A DNA stretch of 64,000 nt from Notamacropus eugenii (GCF_028372415.1 NC_092879.1:98576857-98640856); one strand, 5' to 3'; positions 44,718 through 54,161 are shown, counted from the first letter of the stretch. A program made the numbers and translations. Notes: a model not told the origin generated them from the sequence alone.

Positions 44718-44740
44718 ACATTCCATTCCTCGTGGAATGT
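44718..44740. promoter_or_regulatory. inverted pair of TEAD (MCAT)-type sites
   Basis: ACATTCCA and TGGAATGT face each other across a 7-base spacer, TTCCTCG. Each half is a full match to the MCAT/TEAD consensus ACATTCCA. It lies about 3 kb upstream of the CpG island. Function is inferred from the motif alone. 44,401-44,662 and 44,741-45,070 show no other feature that I can name. Confidence 0.55.
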
Positions 44741-45074
44741 CAAGGCTGGAGGAGCTCCCCAAGCCCAACTCTAGGCCAACAGTTCAGTTCCTAACACACG
44801 CACCTGCTTCACATTTCTTAATTCTCTCCCAAGACCCCCTTTGCACTCAGCAACCTCAGTCCAGGGGGTAGGAAGCTGGGCAGTGAACGCCTGGCAAACT
44901 GGTAAGATTTTGCCACAGATCAACAGTTGGGAAGTCCTGGTCTGTGTGTTCCGATCAGCAGGGGAAGGAAGTGAGGGGGTAAAGGCTTTGGTTTCATGTG
45001 ATGGTGGCACCCCTGGTCCTGCTGGCTTTCCTGTCACTCGTGTGCTCGTTTGGAGAAATGCTCTTAGCCCAGCT

Positions 45075-45560
45075 GGATGTGCAGTAAGTTTACTCACCGT
45101 CGGGAGTTCCAGCCGATCCTTACTTAGCCAGTAGAGTCGGAAGTCCCTTCTTCAGGTCTTTCACCATCTTGATTGCTTTCCCCTGGCCTCTCTCCGGGTA
45201 ATAATAATAGTAAGTAATAACAATAACTAACCTGTACATAGCCCTTCCTATGTGCCAGGCACTTGCTAAGTGCTTTATCGATATTATCCCATTTGATCTT
45301 TACAACAGCCCTAGGAGGTAGGTGCTATCATTATCACCATCTTACAGTTAAGGAAACTGAGGCACGCAGAGGTGAAATGACTTGCCCAGAGTCACACAGC
45401 CAGCAAGAATTGGAGGCTGGTTTTGATTCAGGTCTTCCTGACTCCAGGCCCAGCCACCTCTTTGCCTCAATGTCCATGTCAGAGCTGAGTACCGCACCCC
45501 ACGTGTGATCTGACCGGGGCAGAGGACAGTGGACCTGCTCAGCAACAAGGAAGACCACGC
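45075..45560 (+). mobile_element. CR1/L3-clade LINE 3'UTR, interrupted by a SINE
   Basis: 'cttcaggtctttcaccatcttgattgctttcccctggcctctctcc' (45,152-45,198) is the CR1/L3 3'UTR. After the SINE it resumes with CGCACCCCACGTGTGATCTGACCGGGGCAGAGGACAGTGG. The two parts join in consensus order. Confidence 0.75.
45200..45467 (-). mobile_element. MIR-type CORE-SINE, antisense, nested in CR1
   Basis: It runs from AATAATAATAGTAAG through 'tatgtgccaggcacttgctaagtgc', ACAGCCCTAGGAGGTAGGTGC, AGTTAAGGAAACTGAGGCACGCAG and 'ttgattcaggtcttcctgactcc' to CAGCCACCTCTTTGCCTC. It is complete in the antisense direction. Confidence 0.88.
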
Positions 45561-45574
45561 CCCTCCCCTGCATT

Positions 45575-46260
45575 TGTAACAGTTGTCTTTTTAAAAGACA
45601 CTTTTACTGAAATCTTTTGCATCTCTTTCCCCCCTCCCATTCTTTAAAACAAACTTTTTTTTTAAATAAAAAGAGGAAGAAGTGAAAAAAATTCAGCACA
45701 ATTGGACATTAGGTACCTCCTGCCCTGCAAAGGAGGGGGCTGAGGGATTGATTCTGATCTCTACTCTGGGGTCACAGCTGTTCTTTGTAATTTTGTATCA
45801 TTCACTTTTCATTGTTTGCGGTCAGTGTTTCCAGCGATGTTATTGTAGTCAGTAGCCGTTGTGTAGATTGTTTCACTTTGTATCAGTTCCCAGAAATCTT
45901 CGAAGGCTTCTCTGTATTAATCACATTTGTAGTTTTTCATAGCACAGTCAAATTCCATGTCCAGTATTCCTGTACCATCATTTCTTTGGGCACGCCCCCA
46001 TTTGATGGGGATCCACTTTGTTTCTACTTTGTTATCACAAAAAGTGCAACAGATAAAGCATATGGAACCTTTTTTTTTTTTTTTTTAAATTAATGACCTC
46101 CTTAGGGGTGTGCCTAGCAGAAGTCTCTGGCTCCAAAGGTTGGGACATTTTAACCACTTTCTTGGCATAATTTCAAATGGCTTTGCAGAATGATTATACT
46201 AATTTATAGTTCCCTCAACAAATGCCTTAGTACAAGCATTCTTGTCTTGGTCAGACTAGA
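45575..46260 (-). mobile_element. L1 3' end, antisense
   Basis: It contains the + strand view of the marsupial L1 3'UTR: 'tttcatagcacagtcaaattccatgtcc', CCATTTGATGGGGATCCAC, 'atcacaaaaagtgcaacagataaagc', a 17-base T run at 46,070-46,086, and 'ggctttgcagaatgattatac'. The order is consistent, with small gaps. Confidence 0.8.
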
Positions 46261-46289
46261 AAAAATGCATATTGGTTCTTTCTTCAATC

Positions 46290-46570
46290 TTTAATGACTG
46301 ACAAGAAAAAATCTATAAAATCTGCAGAACTCTTGGCATGCAATCTAACTAGGCTCAGTCACCCAAAGAGCAATTCTAGATGAAACATAAGGAATGTGAC
46401 AAACAAACACAAAAGAGCAATGGATCTGGCGGCATTTTTGATTTTGATGACGGAGAAACCTTTCTGTTTGGACTATAAAACCAAAATCGCCAACAGGCAT
46501 AGCAGAGGCTATGGCACTAGGGAAGGTGAAGCCAGAATTGACTATATTATTGTGTGTTACCCACAGAAGA
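46290..46570 (+). mobile_element. possible RTE-like endonuclease remnant
   Basis: A + strand frame (46,396-46,590) includes LDYKTKIANRHSRGYG and GEARIDYIIVC. The IDYII block resembles the conserved end of RTE-type endonucleases (family form: IDYIL). The match is short and I hold it loosely. Confidence 0.3.
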
Positions 46571-46795
46571 GGACAGTTAGGCGGTGCTGAAGTAAAGTCA
46601 TCAAGGTGAGTTCAAATGCAGCCTCAGACCCTTACTAGCTGAGTGACCGTGGGCAATTCACATTACCCTGTCTGCCTCAGTTTCCTCATCTGTAAAGTGA
46701 GCTGGAGCAGGAAATGGCAAACCCTTCTAGTATCTTCGCAAGAAAACCCCAAATGGGGTCAAACATGACTGAAATGGCTCACTACCACCACCACC

Positions 46796-46800
<5 letters not shown>
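46571..46800 (+). mobile_element. MAR1 CORE-SINE
   Basis: The head is reduced (ACAGTTAGGCGGTGCTGAAG). GAGTTCAAATGCAGCCTCAG, GTGACCGTGGGCAATTCAC, GTTTCCTCATCTGTAAAGTGAG and the tail 'gaaaaccccaaatggggtcaaacatgactg' are present. A CA microsatellite extends its 3' end. Confidence 0.88.

Positions 46801-46830
<30 letters not shown>
46797..46830. repeat. (CA)n microsatellite at a SINE end
   Basis: A pure CA run of about 32 bases follows (ACC)n at the end of the MAR1 copy, a usual birthplace for microsatellites. Confidence 0.95.
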
Positions 46831-46832
<2 letters not shown>

Positions 46833-47399
46833 CAAATCTATGTTAGCAGTGATGCTATTTTGTCTACATGAGAGATGTTTTCAAGATATCTGTAAGGGAG
46901 GGAGATATGAAAGGACTGGACAAAAAAAAATCCCAGTATAATTCTCCAAAAGGCACTCCAGACATCATTGACCTTTGCCCCCCTGTACCTGTCATATCTC
47001 TGAGATCTAAGAATGTTCTACAGTGACATGGAAGGAATGTTTGGTGCCAGTGTGAGAAGAAAACAGGTAGGTTTGAGAAATGATTTTGTACAGCAGAGGA
47101 CAGAAGATTTAGCATCAGCTTTTATGGGGGAGGAGGAGGGGCCTTTGACCAGAGTCTGTCCTCTTGACTTTCGGATGACAGTCATCTTTGAGAACAGACC
47201 CTAGTGGCTGGGGACCACTCAGAAGTTATTTTGGGGTCATCCTGGTGAGGTAGGTCCATGTCCCTTGGCACAGTGCCTGAGAGTATGACCAGTTTTGTGC
47301 AAGAGGCCTCAGTTTGACAAACCTGGGGGTGTCCTGATCACAGCTGCCACATGAGACACATAGAAAGAAACTTGGGCGGAGAACTAAAAAGTGAGAGGT

Positions 47400-47660
47400 G
47401 GTCTGGAGAGGTCTTGTAGGGGGCACCTGAACTGAGCTTTGGAGGGGGCAGAGGTGAGGAGGGAGAGCATCCTTGGCATCATGGGCAGTACATGGGAAAT
47501 GGCCTGTTCACAGAGGTAAGAGACAAAAGGCTAAGTTCCAGAAAATACTAGACTACTTTGACTGGAACGCAGAGTCTAGGAAGGCGAGCGATGTGGACAC
47601 AGATGTGTTGAGATGGTATTTTATGCAGAGGCACTAGGGAGCCACCAACTCCGTTTGAGT
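47400..47660 (-). mobile_element. L2 fragment, antisense
   Basis: CCTGAACTGAGCTTTGGAGG, 'gaggagggagagcatccttggcatcatggg', and GCACTAGGGAGCCACC are the complement of L2 ORF2 C-terminal sequence. It ends about 40 bases before the CpG island. Confidence 0.6.
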
Positions 47661-48056
47661 AGGGCAGAACAGCTCGTTTAGCTGGCTTCTGATTTCCCTA
47701 TGGAATTCGGTGCTACTGAAGTGGGCATGCCACGCATCCACCCAAGCGGCGGCCAGGAAATTAGCATCCTCGGATTCAACTGGGGCCCAGGGTCAGAGGC
47801 TCCCGCCTGCTGCCTCCAGAGGGGAGCGGAGCGGAGGGGAGGGGAGGAGGGTCTTGCCTCAGGAGCTCCTCCTAGCGGCCGCCTAAGTAGGGGAAGCTTA
47901 GGCCCCGCCCAGTCCGCCTGCAAAATGGCCGCGGCGGGTGCGCGCGCGCGCGCACACGCCCGGAGCCGCTCGGGCCTCGCGGGGGCGCGCGCGGGGGGGG
48001 CGGGAGGCCGCGGTGGCGAGCTCGCCTCCCTGGCAGGCAGCGGCAGCGCCTGTCAC

Positions 48057-48275
48057 ATGAGGCGGCGGGCGGGCGGCCGGCGGCCCTGGAGCCCGAGGGA
48101 GCCGCGAGCCCCCTCCCCCCTCCCCTCCCCCTTCTCCCCCCGCCCCCTCCCCTCCCCCTCCCCCTCCCTCCTCCTCCGGGGAGGCCCGGGGTGGATGGAG
48201 TGCCGCCGCTGCCGGGGCCGCTGCCGGGGCCCGGGGTTGTCGCCACCACGGCTCCGGGTCGGGCGGGCGAGCTGA
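48057..48275 (+). CDS. upstream open reading frame in exon 1 (hypothetical)
   Basis: From the ATG at 48,057 the frame gives about 72 codons (MRRRAGGRRPWSPREP..), rich in Arg, Pro, Gly and Ser, and ends with TGA at 48,273-48,275. An internal ATG at 48,192 (GGATGGAGT, a fair Kozak context with purine at +4) would give a 27-codon version. The composition simply reflects the CpG island. There is no domain. It may limit translation of the downstream protein; nothing shows that the peptide itself matters. Confidence 0.3.
   Translation: MRRRAGGRRPWSPREPRAPSPLPSPFSPRPLPSPSPSLLLRGGPGWMECRRCRGRCRGPGLSPPRLRVGRAS
48108..48178 (-). repeat. C-rich strand, G-quadruplex potential on minus strand
   Basis: About 70 bases of CCCTCCCC-type sequence with only scattered T and G lie within exon 1. 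The minus (template) strand therefore has many G3-5 runs. A quadruplex or i-motif at this position is plausible but inferred. Confidence 0.85.
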
Positions 48276-48897
48276 AGCCGCCGCCGCCGCGCTCAAGGTA
48301 ACTCCCGGCGGAGTCCGATCGTCCGGCCGCCGGCGTTGTCGGCGTCGCCTCCCTCCGAGAGCAGCAGCTGCAGTGGCCGTCCCCGGGGGCGCCGGGCGGG
48401 GGGCGGAGGTGCGGGGCTGCTGTTGTTGCCCGGCCTGGCCGGGGGCGCGGAGGGGGGGGTGAGGCTCCCCACTTTGCTCCGGGCGGGCCCCCCGCTTCTC
48501 CTCTCCTTCCCGGCCGGGGGGCGGGCGCCTCCTGTAAATTCCCAGGCCGCTGCCGTTGGATTCGTTCTCCCGGGAAGAGTCCCAGACACCATTCTTGTTA
48601 ATTTCCTTCCCTGGAAGCTGTGACTAATTAGGGGCAGCCGAGGGGGGCGGGGGGAGATGTTGGGGGGGAAGTGAAAAGCCAGCGCTCCGAGTGGACCGAC
48701 CGCCTAGTCCTCTTAGCGAGTTTCCATGTTTGAATGATTCCAGAAGCATTACATTGCGTTTCCCCATGGGCAAAGCCTGCTTGACTACGGCCTCATTGGG
48801 AAAAACTGAACGACGCAGAGACACAGACACGCAGAGACAGCCAGAAGTTGTCAGAAATCAGCACTCAGCTCTGGGTTTGCTTTTGCTCAACCCGGGG

Positions 48898-49206
48898 AAT
48901 GTCTCTCTTGTCTCCTGTCTCTCCGTCTTGCTCTCTCGGTCTCTGTCTCCTGTCTCTCGGTCTGTGTGTCTCTGTCTCGGTCTTTCTTTCTCTTTGTCTC
49001 TCTCTGTCTTTCTCCTCTGCTCTTTTTTGTTGGTTTCTGCCTTTCTCTCTGCCTCTCTGTCTCTTTCTCCTTTTTTCTTCTGTCTGTCTTTCTTTTTGTC
49101 TCTTTCTCCTTTCTTCTCTCTGTCTCTATCTCTCTTTGTCTCTTCTTTTTTCTTCTCTGTCTCTCCCTCTCTTCCTCTCCACCCCTCCCTTTCTTTTTTC
49201 TTTTTA
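48898..49206 (+). repeat. 300-base pyrimidine-rich tract
   Basis: TCTC, TCTG and TTTCTC units fill about 300 bases, with only rare purines on the + strand. It starts about 600 bases after the inferred first donor. The open frames across it (Ser/Leu/Phe-rich on +, Arg/Glu/Lys-rich on -) are compositional artefacts. The tract has triplex (H-DNA) and R-loop potential and ends in a splice-acceptor-like AAAAG. Confidence 0.95.
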
Positions 49207-49214
49207 AAAGATAG

Positions 49215-49330
49215 GTTTCCAAGAGAGCTTCAGCATGGTACTCTGAGGCTTAGCTGTGCCCTTTAGGGGGAGAGATAATGTCTAAGCTCCAGACATGCCA
49301 ACCCCCAGTTTGGCGCCCAGACTCCAGAGA
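49215..49330 (+). other. candidate noncoding exon
   Basis: The pyrimidine tract ends in TTTTTAAAAGATAG|GTTTCC, giving two possible acceptors (AG at 49,209-49,210 and 49,213-49,214). A strong donor, CCAGAGA|GTGAGT, follows after 49,330. The enclosed 116 bases have stops in all three + frames, so the exon would be noncoding or would trigger decay. Both signals are seen; use is inferred. Confidence 0.3.
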
Positions 49331-49399
49331 GTGAGTTTTCCCTTGCTAAAAGCACCACTGGTGCTGGTGGAGGGCAAAACCCAGCTTGTTCCCCTGTTG

Positions 49400-51650
49400 G
49401 CTTGCCCTCAATGCCCCAGAGCCCGGCTGTTAACAACTCAATTCTTAGAATCGTGGAAACCAGACTAACCCAGCCTTCATCGTTTTCTCTAGAGCAGCAT
49501 CACCCTTGGTGCAGTAGTTAAGAGTAGTTCCAGAAGAAGCAGGGAACTCCCAAGCCAGAGACAGGAATAAGTCAGGACCAGGAGCTGAGATCTGCACCAG
49601 CCAAAGGGAGTGCCCACCTCCATAGAAAGTCTCTATAGAGCAGAACGCATTGTCTCAACAAACACTTTGACAGCCTTATTGGACTGGGGGGTTCTTTAGC
49701 TCGTATTCAATCACTTGCAATTACTGAACCACACACAACTTGAACAGAAATGAACAAGCCAAAGTCAAAATTGCCAGCCACCCATTTGCAGGCACGCTTT
49801 CCCTCCCTCGTTCTTCTTGTTCCTGGAGGGCACACGGGGAGCCCCCCATCACCCTCAAGAACCACTGAAAACGAGACTTGCCTCCCCACTAAAGAGTGAG
49901 CAGAGTGACTGGAGATCCTAGCGAAATCCCTGGGACCCCTATTCGCACTCACACACTTCTCACTTGGCTTAAGCAGCAAGGTGAGACTTGGAGTATTTAT
50001 GAGAAAAGATAGTTAGAGAGATGATTTGCAAGTGTTGAAAATAGCGGATTTACCTTTTTTTGAGTTTCTTACTTGGAAGTTTCAGCAGTTTTTCCACATC
50101 TGTCTTCCAGGGAAGAGGGACCAGACAGCTGCTCTCACACCAGCCAGTGCACATATCCAAGCTTTCCCCAAGACTAGAGGTGCATTTTTTTGGAGGGGGA
50201 GGGGAGCCAAAGAACTGTAACCCCCAGCCCAGGGAAGGTAGGAGGGAGGATCTAGAGCTGGGGGGAGGGGAGGGGGAGGGAGGGGACCATAAGAGGAGTG
50301 ACTGCTGACTAGCTCTCCTTCCCCCCCCCCCCCCCCCCCCCCAGCCAGTGACAGGCAGCCAGCTGCTTCTTAAACTTAACCCTTTGACCATCTGGCAAGG
50401 ACAAAGTATATTCCACGTAGAGAAGCCTCTTCTGGCCTTGATCTTGTGGTGTTTCACAACAGGAACCAAAATTCCACTTGGGGAATGAAATAGGGAAAAC
50501 GATTTTCTTGATTTTTTCCTTCTCAAAATCTGTGCGTGTGAAAATGTGAGTAATATGCCTTTTTTTCTTTTCCTTTGTTTTGAAGCGTTCATTGAAATTT
50601 CTAGCAACATGAGCTGTAAACTCTGAATAGGGTTTTGAATTCATTTCAGCTCCTTTCCATCACTCCCCGCTTCGGTAATTCTGTGTTGCCGAGTCTCCTT
50701 GTCCCTCTCTCTCGTCTTCTCCACAGAACTCTGCCCAGAATGCAGAAAGATTTTTCCCATTAACTTTGAGCTCATCAGACTCAGCTTTGCTAATGCTCGA
50801 GCTCAACAGAGGAAGGCTGCTCTGTACAACTTCCCGCCCTAGCCTGAGTAGAATGATGCATGTGGTCTGCATTCTGGTTAACCCAGCTACCGGACAACAC
50901 GGGCGGATGGGGCTTACCTAGCCATTGAGATTGGGATGTGGGGGCTTTTCACCTTTGGCCAGAGTTAGTGCTCACATTCGAACCCTAATTTTGGTGTTTT
51001 CAGCTTCATGTGCTTCCCACTCCTGTCATTCCGTAAAGCCTCTGAAAAGGCTGTGCCAGGCATGGGGGTATCAGTGGGTGGCAGGAAACACTTCAGGTAC
51101 TACCACTTGCACAGAGCCTTTCCCAACCTGCCAGTGGTGAAGCCTGTCAGTATTCCCCTCTCCCTTTTCCAGTGGCTCTGGGGTTACTTTGCTGCGGACA
51201 CGTCCCATCCCCACGGTGGAACACAGACGAAAGGGCTTTCCTTTTCCTTTTCCTTTTTTTTGCACTCCCTAGCGCCTTGCCCAGAGGAGGCAGTGAATGT
51301 TGCTGAAGTTCAGTGATGTCCTTTATCTTACTCTTTTCCAGTGTGGGGATACTTGGGCAGTGAAAGGAGATGAGTTCGGGTTCTTTTGTCGTATGAGCCC
51401 GTCTGGCCGAATCCCAAGATGTTGGGTGGTTGAATTAGCAATGTAATTGTAACACTACTGTTATGGTGTGCTTTGACCCATGTAGTGGGAGTTCTTCAGG
51501 ATGGCTTTCACTAAAATTGCTTGAACTGGAAGGCACAAAGGCACCTGAGATTTTAGTTCTCTGTCTAGAGGGGCTGCTCTTTGCCTTCTCTTGCTCTGTT
51601 TACCCAAGCTTCGCATTCATAGCCAGTGAGTTCTGCTTTCAAATTCTCTT
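49400..51650. other. repeat-free intronic stretch
   Basis: Apart from the poly(C) run, no mobile element is recognisable over about 2.2 kb. AT-rich blocks such as 50,388-50,640 look unlike decayed repeats and could be conserved noncoding sequence. No exon was identified. Confidence 0.45.
50321..50342. repeat. poly(C) run of 22
   Basis: Twenty-two C follow CTCTCCTT and precede AGCCAGTGACAG. Its length is exceptional for a C run in a mammal. It also forms an acceptor-like (Y)n-AG context. Confidence 0.97.
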
Positions 51651-51654
51651 CATT

Positions 51655-51860
51655 TAGAACCAGAAGGGTACTTCCAAGTCATTTCGTCCGTCCCCTTTAT
51701 CTCACAGGTGAGGCCCCTGAGGCCCAGAGGTTTCCTAGGTCCACCCCATGACCTCTTTCAATTTGTACCTTCTAATCTTCTAGAAACTAGATAACCAAGT
51801 AACAGAATCTGGATTAGAACCCAGATCCTGACTTTAAATCCCCAGTTCTTTCCACTGGGT
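51655..51860 (-). mobile_element. MIR-related SINE, antisense, old
   Basis: TTAGAACCAGAAGGGTACTTCC, 'catttcgtccgtcccctttatctcacaggtgaggcccctgaggccc' and GGATTAGAACCCAGATCCTGAC fit the antisense MIR-like order with an internal insertion. Confidence 0.55.
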
Positions 51861-52950
51861 GTAACTTTAGGGCTCGGGTTAGATGAAATGAAGTCCTTTC
51901 TTCCTATTTGGAGGGCACTTGGGCAGCAGGAAGAGGAGAGCTCAGGTTCTGTTGTTGAATGAATCCCCGCTATTCCTTTGCATGCCCATTTGGCTGCCGC
52001 ATGATCATTTGTTGGTGGAGTGGGCCATGAGGGCATCCCCTTTGTCCCTGTCTTCCTACCACCCCCGTCCGGCATCATTGGGAAAGGGGCTGTTCCCAGG
52101 AAGAACTTTCCACATAATTGAAGCTTATTCTTTCAAGATACCATGCACCTCCCTCCCTGCCTTCTTAAGCACAGTCGACACTCTTCAGTGACCATCATTG
52201 ACCCACATTCATGATGATTCCTGGTTGTTGGGGCACACCACCCCCCTCACTGGCTCCTGCTTTTACACTTTATTTTGCAGCATCATCGTCATCAGCCACC
52301 TCTTTTGTCCTGTCTGTTCATGTGTGTCCCTGCTGCCCCCCCCCCTTACTCCTCTTTCAAGAGTTAGGAAGGGTGGCCCAGATTATTCTGCTGAGGGTGG
52401 GTGGGGGGCTCTACCACATCTGTCTGAAGGCCTCAGGACTTTCTTCTCTCCTCTGGACTGCTCAAGGCCCTTTCCCCTTTCCTCCAGCTTGGTCCAGCGT
52501 TCCACAGAGCTGAGCTTTCTGTGTCTGACTTCTAGATAAGGAATGTCACTGGACTTGAGATGATGTTAATCCCTTTTGACTGGACTCACATTCTTTCCCT
52601 AGATTTGCTCTTGCTGCCTTCCTGAGAGGTGGCAGGTGCCCTTCTCCTGAAGGCCAAGTGAAACCTTGTTCTGCCTTTCTGCCTGGGCCATCACTTGGTT
52701 CTCATGGTCTTTTCTAGATGGACTCTCCCTTTTTTCTTCTCCTCAGGCATGGCATCTGCTCAGAATGATGGGGGTGGACCACTTTCTGTGGATGTCACTC
52801 TGTTTGCTAGGGAGGGCCAGGAGCAGGAGTCCTTGGTCTCCCCAGTCATGTTATTATCTCCTGACCATAACCTTTAGCAAACTCCTCATTCTTCCTCCTC
52901 AGAGCTGCTGGAGCCACCAGGCAGCCCACTGGAAGGAATAATGAATGGAC
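51861..52950. other. no recognised feature
   Basis: This is repeat-poor intronic DNA with a 10-base C run at 52,336-52,345. No exon with convincing splice sites and coding character was seen. Confidence 0.4.
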
Positions 52951-52951
52951 T

Positions 52952-52965
52952 GGGGGGGGGGGGGG
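52952..52965. repeat. poly(G) run of 14
   Basis: Fourteen G are followed by AGGAGGGGAGG, a strong quadruplex-forming sequence on the transcript strand. Confidence 0.96.
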
Positions 52966-53031
52966 AGGAGGGGAGGAATCACACACTTCCTTAAAGTGGG
53001 AAGTGGAGCTGTGTGTGTGTCTGTCGGGGCC

Positions 53032-53046
53032 GGGGGGGGGGGGGGG
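53032..53046. repeat. poly(G) run of 15
   Basis: Fifteen G after TGTCGGGGCC lie only about 65 bases from the previous G run, with a short GT repeat between them. Confidence 0.96.
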
Positions 53047-53419
53047 AGATGCAGAAACAAGCCTGTCAGAATTGTAAGGGAGCCAGATGTTAGAGAGAAA
53101 AATCACTCCGTTACAAGCGTCCAACGTCTAGGCATTGGGTGTTTAGAATTGGCAGATGTTTTTTCACACATCATGATGCCTGTTGACAAAAGGAATGCTG
53201 ATCTTGCTGAGCTCGTGGTACTGGAGGAGAGCAGGGACCCCAAGGAAGAGGCACAAAGCAGGCGCTATGCTGGGGTGCTGTCTGTGGGTGGTCAGTGGGT
53301 CCCCTTGTGGGCTGCCCTCGAAGAAATCAAGCACTCTGGGAGCTCTGCCTGTTGGCACTCAGGCTGTGTGTGTCTGGCAAAACAAGAATTTAGCTAAGAG
53401 TCTGCCCCCCCCCAAAAAG

Positions 53420-53492
53420 TGTGTGTATGTATGTACATATGTATATACACAGTACATATGTGTATGTATGTGCGCATGTGTATGTGTGTATA
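53420..53492. repeat. TG/TATG simple repeat
   Basis: GTGTGTATGTATGTACATATG-type units run for about 70 bases and end in a T run. It is low complexity only. Confidence 0.93.
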
Positions 53493-53669
53493 TTTTTTTT
53501 CTCAGTAGGATTAGATTCTGATGGATGAGAAGCCTTTTGGCAAAGAAATCTTTCATGTGGTTGTTCTTTTAGAAGCAAGTACCCTTTCCCAAGTCCATGT
53601 GATGGATTGTATTGGGGTTTGTGGCACTAGCAGAGAAAATAAAATCAGGCATGTTGTTAACTGGAGGAT

Positions 53670-53770
53670 GAGATCATAGCACTGGATTTGGAAGCTGGAA
53701 GGGGTCCTAGACATCTAGTCTAACCCTGTCATGCTGCAGATAAGGAAACTGAGGCCTGGAAGCTAGGATG
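53670..53770 (-). mobile_element. MIR-related SINE, antisense, partial
   Basis: GGATTTGGAAGCTGGAAGGGG, 'tcctagacatctagtctaaccctg' and GCAGATAAGGAAACTGAGGCC give the first half of the antisense MIR-like repeat. Confidence 0.65.
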
Positions 53771-54161
53771 CCTCAAGGCAAGGAGCAGGGTTGCCTCTCC
53801 ACATCTGGAACCTTCCTCCTGTGCCTCACAGCTGCTTCCTTTGGACCCGTGGCCCCTGACAAGGACCGGCTACAGCCTCTCTGTCGGCGCTGTGTTGCTG
53901 TACCGTGAGGGAGGCTCTCATTACTCCCAAAGCAAGCTTTAGCTGTTTTTCTAAAGAAAGTCTCCACTGAGGTTTCTAGGTTCTTTTTTTGACTTGTTCC
54001 TGAGTATTTTACCATTAAAAAAATAAGCTATGGGATCTCAGGTTTTAACCAGAATTATGATTCAAAACTTCCGGCTTCTATTTTTTCTCCATCAGCAGTG
54101 CATGAAAATTTCCCAGTGGGTGGCAGAGCTGTCAGATTTCTCCTTGTTCTTCCTATCGGGT

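Larger units (their letters stand above)
47930..48297 (+). other. probable first exon (noncoding) of an unidentified gene, 5' limit approximate
   Basis: The exon is inferred from its 3' end: CGCTCAAG|GTAACTCC is a strong donor with the break after 48,297. The start site is not visible and could lie anywhere from about 47,900 to 48,150. Three ATGs (47,925, 48,057 and 48,192) share one frame that stops at 48,275, 22 bases before the donor. They would be upstream reading frames and not the main protein. The true start codon is expected in a later exon beyond this window. The protein cannot be named. Alternatives: a noncoding RNA, or a different start exon. Confidence 0.65.
47690..48680. promoter_or_regulatory. 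CpG-island promoter
   Basis: GC content and CpG density rise sharply from about 47,800 and fall after 48,650, unlike anything else in the window. Visible elements are a GC box (GGCCCCGCCCAG, 47,900), a YY1-like AAAATGGCCGCGG (47,922), a GCGCGCGCGCGCAC run (NRF1-like, 47,941), further GC boxes (GGGGGGGCGGGAGG) and an E-box-like TCACATGA (48,053). No TATA box is evident. This is the promoter of a broadly expressed or developmental gene on the + strand, given the downstream donor. A second, divergent transcript is possible. Confidence 0.92.

Noticed and set aside
47898-48296. 132-codon Ala/Gly/Pro-rich frame on the minus strand
   Set aside because: It begins at a TTG and not an ATG, and its composition is simply the CpG island read in reverse.
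48691-49266. 191-codon Ser/Leu/Phe-rich frame on +
   Set aside because: It depends on the pyrimidine tract and has no domain; it is intronic.
50050-50610. 186-codon frame on the minus strand
   Set aside because: It crosses the poly(C) run, which gives a Gly string. No domain, and no minus-strand promoter or splice sites were seen.
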